DNA from: JANRKN01 sp033763435 | Lineage (GTDB): Bacteria > Planctomycetota > Phycisphaerae > Phycisphaerales > UBA1924 | DNA: 7,254 bases | Direction: 5' to 3' | NCBI GenBank assembly: GCA_033763435.1 | Contig: JANRKN010000152.1 | Location: forward strand, 1-7,254 | Part shown: positions 4,998 to 7,254 of the stretch, piece by piece | How the letters are laid out: each line of letters begins with the position of its first letter | Position numbering within the stretch: the first letter of the stretch is position 1 | Program-made: the position numbers and the translations under genes | Notes under the pieces: model-generated | What the model was told of the DNA's origin: nothing | What the model saw: only the letters and a program-made list of their open reading frames with translations | Databases searched by the model: none

Positions 4998-5612
4998 TCA
5001 GCCGCCGATGACGACGATCTCGACGCGACGGCTCGCCGCCGCGGTGCTCTTGGGCTTGCTCGAGCCCATGCCGACGGCCTCGATGCTCGAGCCCGAGATC
5101 CCCTGGCTGACGAGATAGCGCCGCACCGACTGCGCGCGCGCCTCGCTCAGCGCCTGGTTCGAGCCCCACTTGCTCTTGCGGATCGGCGTCGAGTCGGTGT
5201 GGCCTTCCACGCGGATGCTCGCGCCCGGGTGATCGCGCTTGATGCGGGCCGCGATGGTCCGCAGCTCGCGCTGGGCCTCGGGCTTGAGCGCATCGGAGCC
5301 CGACGCGAAGGCGACGTCACCCGCGATGGTGATGACCTCGTTGCGGGCCGAGCCGCCGCCGCCGCCGCCCGAGATGGGGGCGGGCGCGGGCTGCGCCTGC
5401 TGGAGGGTCGCGATCTGACGGTCCTTGTCCGCCAGCATCGTGTCCTTGTTGCGGTTCTCTTCTTCGAGCGCCGTCACGCGCTCGCGCAGTTCGGTCGACT
5501 CACGGACCGCCAGGTCGTAGTCCTTCTTGGGCACGTTGTCGCAACCCACCATCAGGAAGCCCGTCGCCGCGACCAGCGCCGTCCCGATCACCTTCATGAA
5601 GCGTCCCGCCAT
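4998..5612 (-). CDS. OmpA/Pal-type peptidoglycan-binding lipoprotein
   Basis: The 204-residue product is predicted to tether the outer membrane to peptidoglycan. Residues 1-24 form a lipoprotein signal ending MVGC, with C24 the probable lipidated cysteine (Met at -3 is slightly unusual). Residues about 32-72 are a charged heptad-like coiled coil (ELRERVTALEEENRNKD...), followed by a Pro/Ala and Gly6 linker (75-88). The OmpA C-terminal domain (about 92-202) has VAFASGSDALKPEAQRELR, VEGHTDSTPI (135-144), SNQALSEARAQSVRRYL (151-167) and SRRVEIVV (194-201). The Asp of GHTD and the Arg of EARA match the residues that bind diaminopimelate in this family. The usual GRxxNRRVEI end reads STAAASRRVEI here. 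The layout is closest to Pal/YiaD-like proteins; no Tol gene is adjacent. ATG 5597 is an alternative start, since neither start has a strong Shine-Dalgarno. A strong terminator follows, so the gene is probably monocistronic or the last of its transcript. Confidence 0.9.
   Translation of the reverse strand: MAGRFMKVIGTALVAATGFLMVGCDNVPKKDYDLAVRESTELRERVTALEEENRNKDTMLADKDRQIATLQQAQPAPAPISGGGGGGSARNEVITIAGDVAFASGSDALKPEAQRELRTIAARIKRDHPGASIRVEGHTDSTPIRKSKWGSNQALSEARAQSVRRYLVSQGISGSSIEAVGMGSSKPKSTAAASRRVEIVVIGG
5352..5369 (-). repeat. (GCC)6 triplet repeat encoding Gly6
   Basis: Six uninterrupted GCC triplets on the plus strand encode the run of six Gly in the linker between the coiled coil and the OmpA domain of the lipoprotein. 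Copy changes would alter only linker length. Confidence 0.8.
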
Positions 5613-5704
5613 GGCTCAAATCCGTTTCTGTGAAGTCGTTGCGCCCGGGGCCCCCGATCCAACGGGAGCGCACGGTCCGCGCGCGCCTCACTGTATCGGC
5701 CAAC

Positions 5705-5716
5705 CCGCGCGGAAAC
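5705..5716 (-). repeat. Third intergenic copy of the 12-mer CCGCGCGGAAAC
   Basis: This is an exact match to the 12-mers at 1184-1195 and 1246-1257, in the same orientation relative to the downstream minus-strand gene. It lies about 93 bases upstream of the OmpA-like start codon, in the 165-base gap after the prepilin peptidase. No tight hairpin partner lies beside it; a CCGCGCG 33 bases away (5746-5752) could pair with it. I see no convincing terminator or promoter in the rest of this gap. Confidence 0.5.
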
Positions 5717-5777
5717 CCTCATTCCTCATCTTCCAATCTTCCCGGCCGCGCGCCGCCCGGCTCAGCGCCCGGCCCGC

Positions 5778-7202
5778 TCAGGGCAGGTTGATCGGCGCCG
5801 AGGCCCCGGAGAGCTTCGTCAACCCCAGCTCGATCAAGGGTTTAAAGAGGAGCACCAGCACCGAGGCAATCGCCAGCGAAGGCCCGTACGGGATCGCCCG
5901 CCGCAGCCCCGACTTGCCCGCCGCGAGCCGCGAAACGATCTCGACCGCCAGGCCCACGAACGCCGCGAGGAAGAACGCCAGCGTCGCGTCGAGCCAGCCC
6001 ATCACCGCGCCGACCGCGGCCATGATGTGCACGTCGCCCAGGCCCATCGCGTCCTTGTTAAAGGCCAGCGTCCCGGCGATCCGCACCAGCCAGACCACCC
6101 CGCCGCCGATCAGGTACCCCAGCAGCACGCCCGCCAGGACGTTGAGCCAGAGCGGGACCGCGTGGGCCGCGACCATCTGCATCCGCTCGGCGTCCCAGGT
6201 CATGGGCCCGGCGAGCTTCACGGCCAGCGCCGCCCCCGCCGCGCCCAGCGCCGCGACCGGGGCCAGAAACACCAGCTCCTTGCCCGCCTCGCGCCGCGCG
6301 TACGGATACTGAATCCAGTAATCCGCGGGCGATTCGTCCGCGGGCTGCGCCTTGGCCGACTGCTCCGTCCCGACACTCGCCTCGGCCTGCGCGGCCTTCT
6401 CCGCTTCCGCCTTCTCCGCCTGGGCCTCGGCCTTGGCCTGCGCTTCCCACGCCTCGTAGTCCGCGTACGACCGGCGGATCAGCCCCTTCCACAGCAGCAC
6501 GTTCGAGAGCGCGAGGCCGACCATGCCGCCCAGGGCCGCGCCGACCCACAGCCAGCCGTGGGGCCCGGGCGTCGCCATCGTCCAGCCCCCCCACCGCAGC
6601 AGCGAGCCCGGCAGCAGATTCTCGAGCGTGGGCATCTCCGTGTACCGCAGCGGCAAGTACACCGCCAGCCCCACGTGCGCGACCAGCCCGACGATCGCGG
6701 GCACCCACGCCAGCACCAGCGGGATCGTGAACGTCTTGGCGTCCACCAGCGTGATCGCGACCAGGCACCCGAGCAAGATCAGGATCGCGACGAGCACGGG
6801 CCAGGTCAGAGGCAAGCCCGCCCGCGTCCAGTCGGGCGCGAACATCCCCCAGTCGACGCCGAGCCAGAAGCTCTTGCGGGGGATCTCGTAAAACAGCGCG
6901 TACGTGAGCGCGAAGAGGCCGGCCGTGAAGGCCTCGACGAGCGGATACTCCGCGCTGATCGGGCTCCGGCAGAAGCGGCATTTGCCGCGGAGAAAGATCC
7001 AGCCGAAGATCGGGATGTTCTCGCGCCAGGTCAGGCGGGTCTCGCACTTGGGGCAGCGCGAGGGGGGCGTGACCACGCCCAGCCCCAGCGGCAGCCGGTA
7101 GACCAGGACATTGACCAGCGAGCCCACGCAGGCGCCAAAGGCGAACACGAAGGCGAGCTTCGTGATGACAAAGCCCAGTTGAATCAGCTCAAGGCGGTCC
7201 AT
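5778..7202 (-). CDS. Prepilin peptidase (type IV leader peptidase, A24 family)
   Basis: The 474-residue product is an inner-membrane aspartic protease that cleaves, and usually N-methylates, type IV prepilins or type II secretion pseudopilins. The N-terminal domain has a membrane helix with GACVGSLVNVLVYRLP (23-38) and the tetracysteine zinc site C50-x2-C53 and C75-x2-C78, the latter within LRGKCRFCRSPISAEYP. The catalytic aspartates are D154 (LVDAKTFTIP) and D390 (GLGDVHIMAAVGA), with His where GxGDxK is more usual. About eight hydrophobic helices are visible. Typical members are about 250-290 residues; the excess lies between the two aspartates. It includes an Ala/Glu/Lys/Gln-rich stretch at about 248-290 followed by YWIQYPYARREAGKELVFLAP and another helix. 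ATG 7202 lacks a clear Shine-Dalgarno but begins a normal N-terminus. No pilin or secretion gene is in the window. It may be called PilD, GspO or PulO; the pathway served is unknown. Confidence 0.93.
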   Translation of the reverse strand: MDRLELIQLGFVITKLAFVFAFGACVGSLVNVLVYRLPLGLGVVTPPSRCPKCETRLTWRENIPIFGWIFLRGKCRFCRSPISAEYPLVEAFTAGLFALTYALFYEIPRKSFWLGVDWGMFAPDWTRAGLPLTWPVLVAILILLGCLVAITLVDAKTFTIPLVLAWVPAIVGLVAHVGLAVYLPLRYTEMPTLENLLPGSLLRWGGWTMATPGPHGWLWVGAALGGMVGLALSNVLLWKGLIRRSYADYEAWEAQAKAEAQAEKAEAEKAAQAEASVGTEQSAKAQPADESPADYWIQYPYARREAGKELVFLAPVAALGAAGAALAVKLAGPMTWDAERMQMVAAHAVPLWLNVLAGVLLGYLIGGGVVWLVRIAGTLAFNKDAMGLGDVHIMAAVGAVMGWLDATLAFFLAAFVGLAVEIVSRLAAGKSGLRRAIPYGPSLAIASVLVLLFKPLIELGLTKLSGASAPINLP

Positions 7203-7254
7203 CGCGGGGCATTATCGACGGGCCGGGGGCGCGGGGCTGACAAAGGCCCGGGCG

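Noticed and set aside
7203..7244. TTGTCA and GATAAT boxes upstream of the prepilin peptidase
   Set aside because: The spacer is about 21 bases and the -10 box lies only 8 bases from the ATG; a leaderless transcript is possible but unsupported.
1..7254. CRISPR array, transposon, phage or novel defence system
   Set aside because: No spaced direct repeats of CRISPR type, transposase, integrase, nuclease-helicase or toxin-antitoxin genes were found; the short repeats seen are tandem or intragenic.

Overview
The window is very GC-rich and carries five protein genes, all on the minus strand, and one tRNA gene on the plus strand. It most resembles a planctomycete, probably of the Phycisphaerae. The evidence is a secreted protein ending in a planctomycete-style PEP-CTERM tail (VPTPA, a short hydrophobic helix, then RRRR), an unusually long prepilin peptidase with a charged insertion, and large intergenic gaps. 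This placement is inferred from sequence style; no database search was possible.

Left part (1-1495). A run of eight CCCCR pentamers lies upstream of a clean tRNA-Val(GAC) gene that has its own sigma-70-like promoter. A strong hairpin at 374-404 separates it from the convergent PEP-CTERM gene (455-1132). The 363-base leader/promoter region of that gene holds two related hairpins built on a repeated 12-mer.

Centre (1496-4679). A regulatory pair is encoded here: an ECF sigma factor (2608-3444) overlapped by 4 bases by a membrane-bound anti-sigma factor with an RskA-type C-terminal domain (1496-2611). Directly upstream on the same strand is a secreted protein with two fasciclin (FAS1) domains (3663-4679). 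In Mycobacterium tuberculosis the SigK/RskA pair controls the FAS1 proteins MPT70 and MPT83. The arrangement here therefore suggests a sigma/anti-sigma switch controlling a cell-surface FAS1 protein.

Right part (4680-7254). A well-formed rho-independent terminator (4931-4966) ends the transcript of an OmpA/Pal-type peptidoglycan-binding lipoprotein (4998-5612). Upstream of that is a prepilin peptidase (5778-7202) with all four zinc cysteines and both catalytic aspartates.

Taken together, the region is mostly envelope and secretion biology: a surface adhesin-like protein, an anchored secreted protein, a peptidoglycan-tethered lipoprotein and a pilin/pseudopilin processing enzyme, with one local sigma switch. 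I saw no CRISPR array, transposase, phage gene, toxin-antitoxin pair or recognisable defence system. The less ordinary signals are the G-quadruplex-prone tracts, the intergenic 12-mer/hairpin repeats, and the sigma/anti-sigma/FAS1 linkage.
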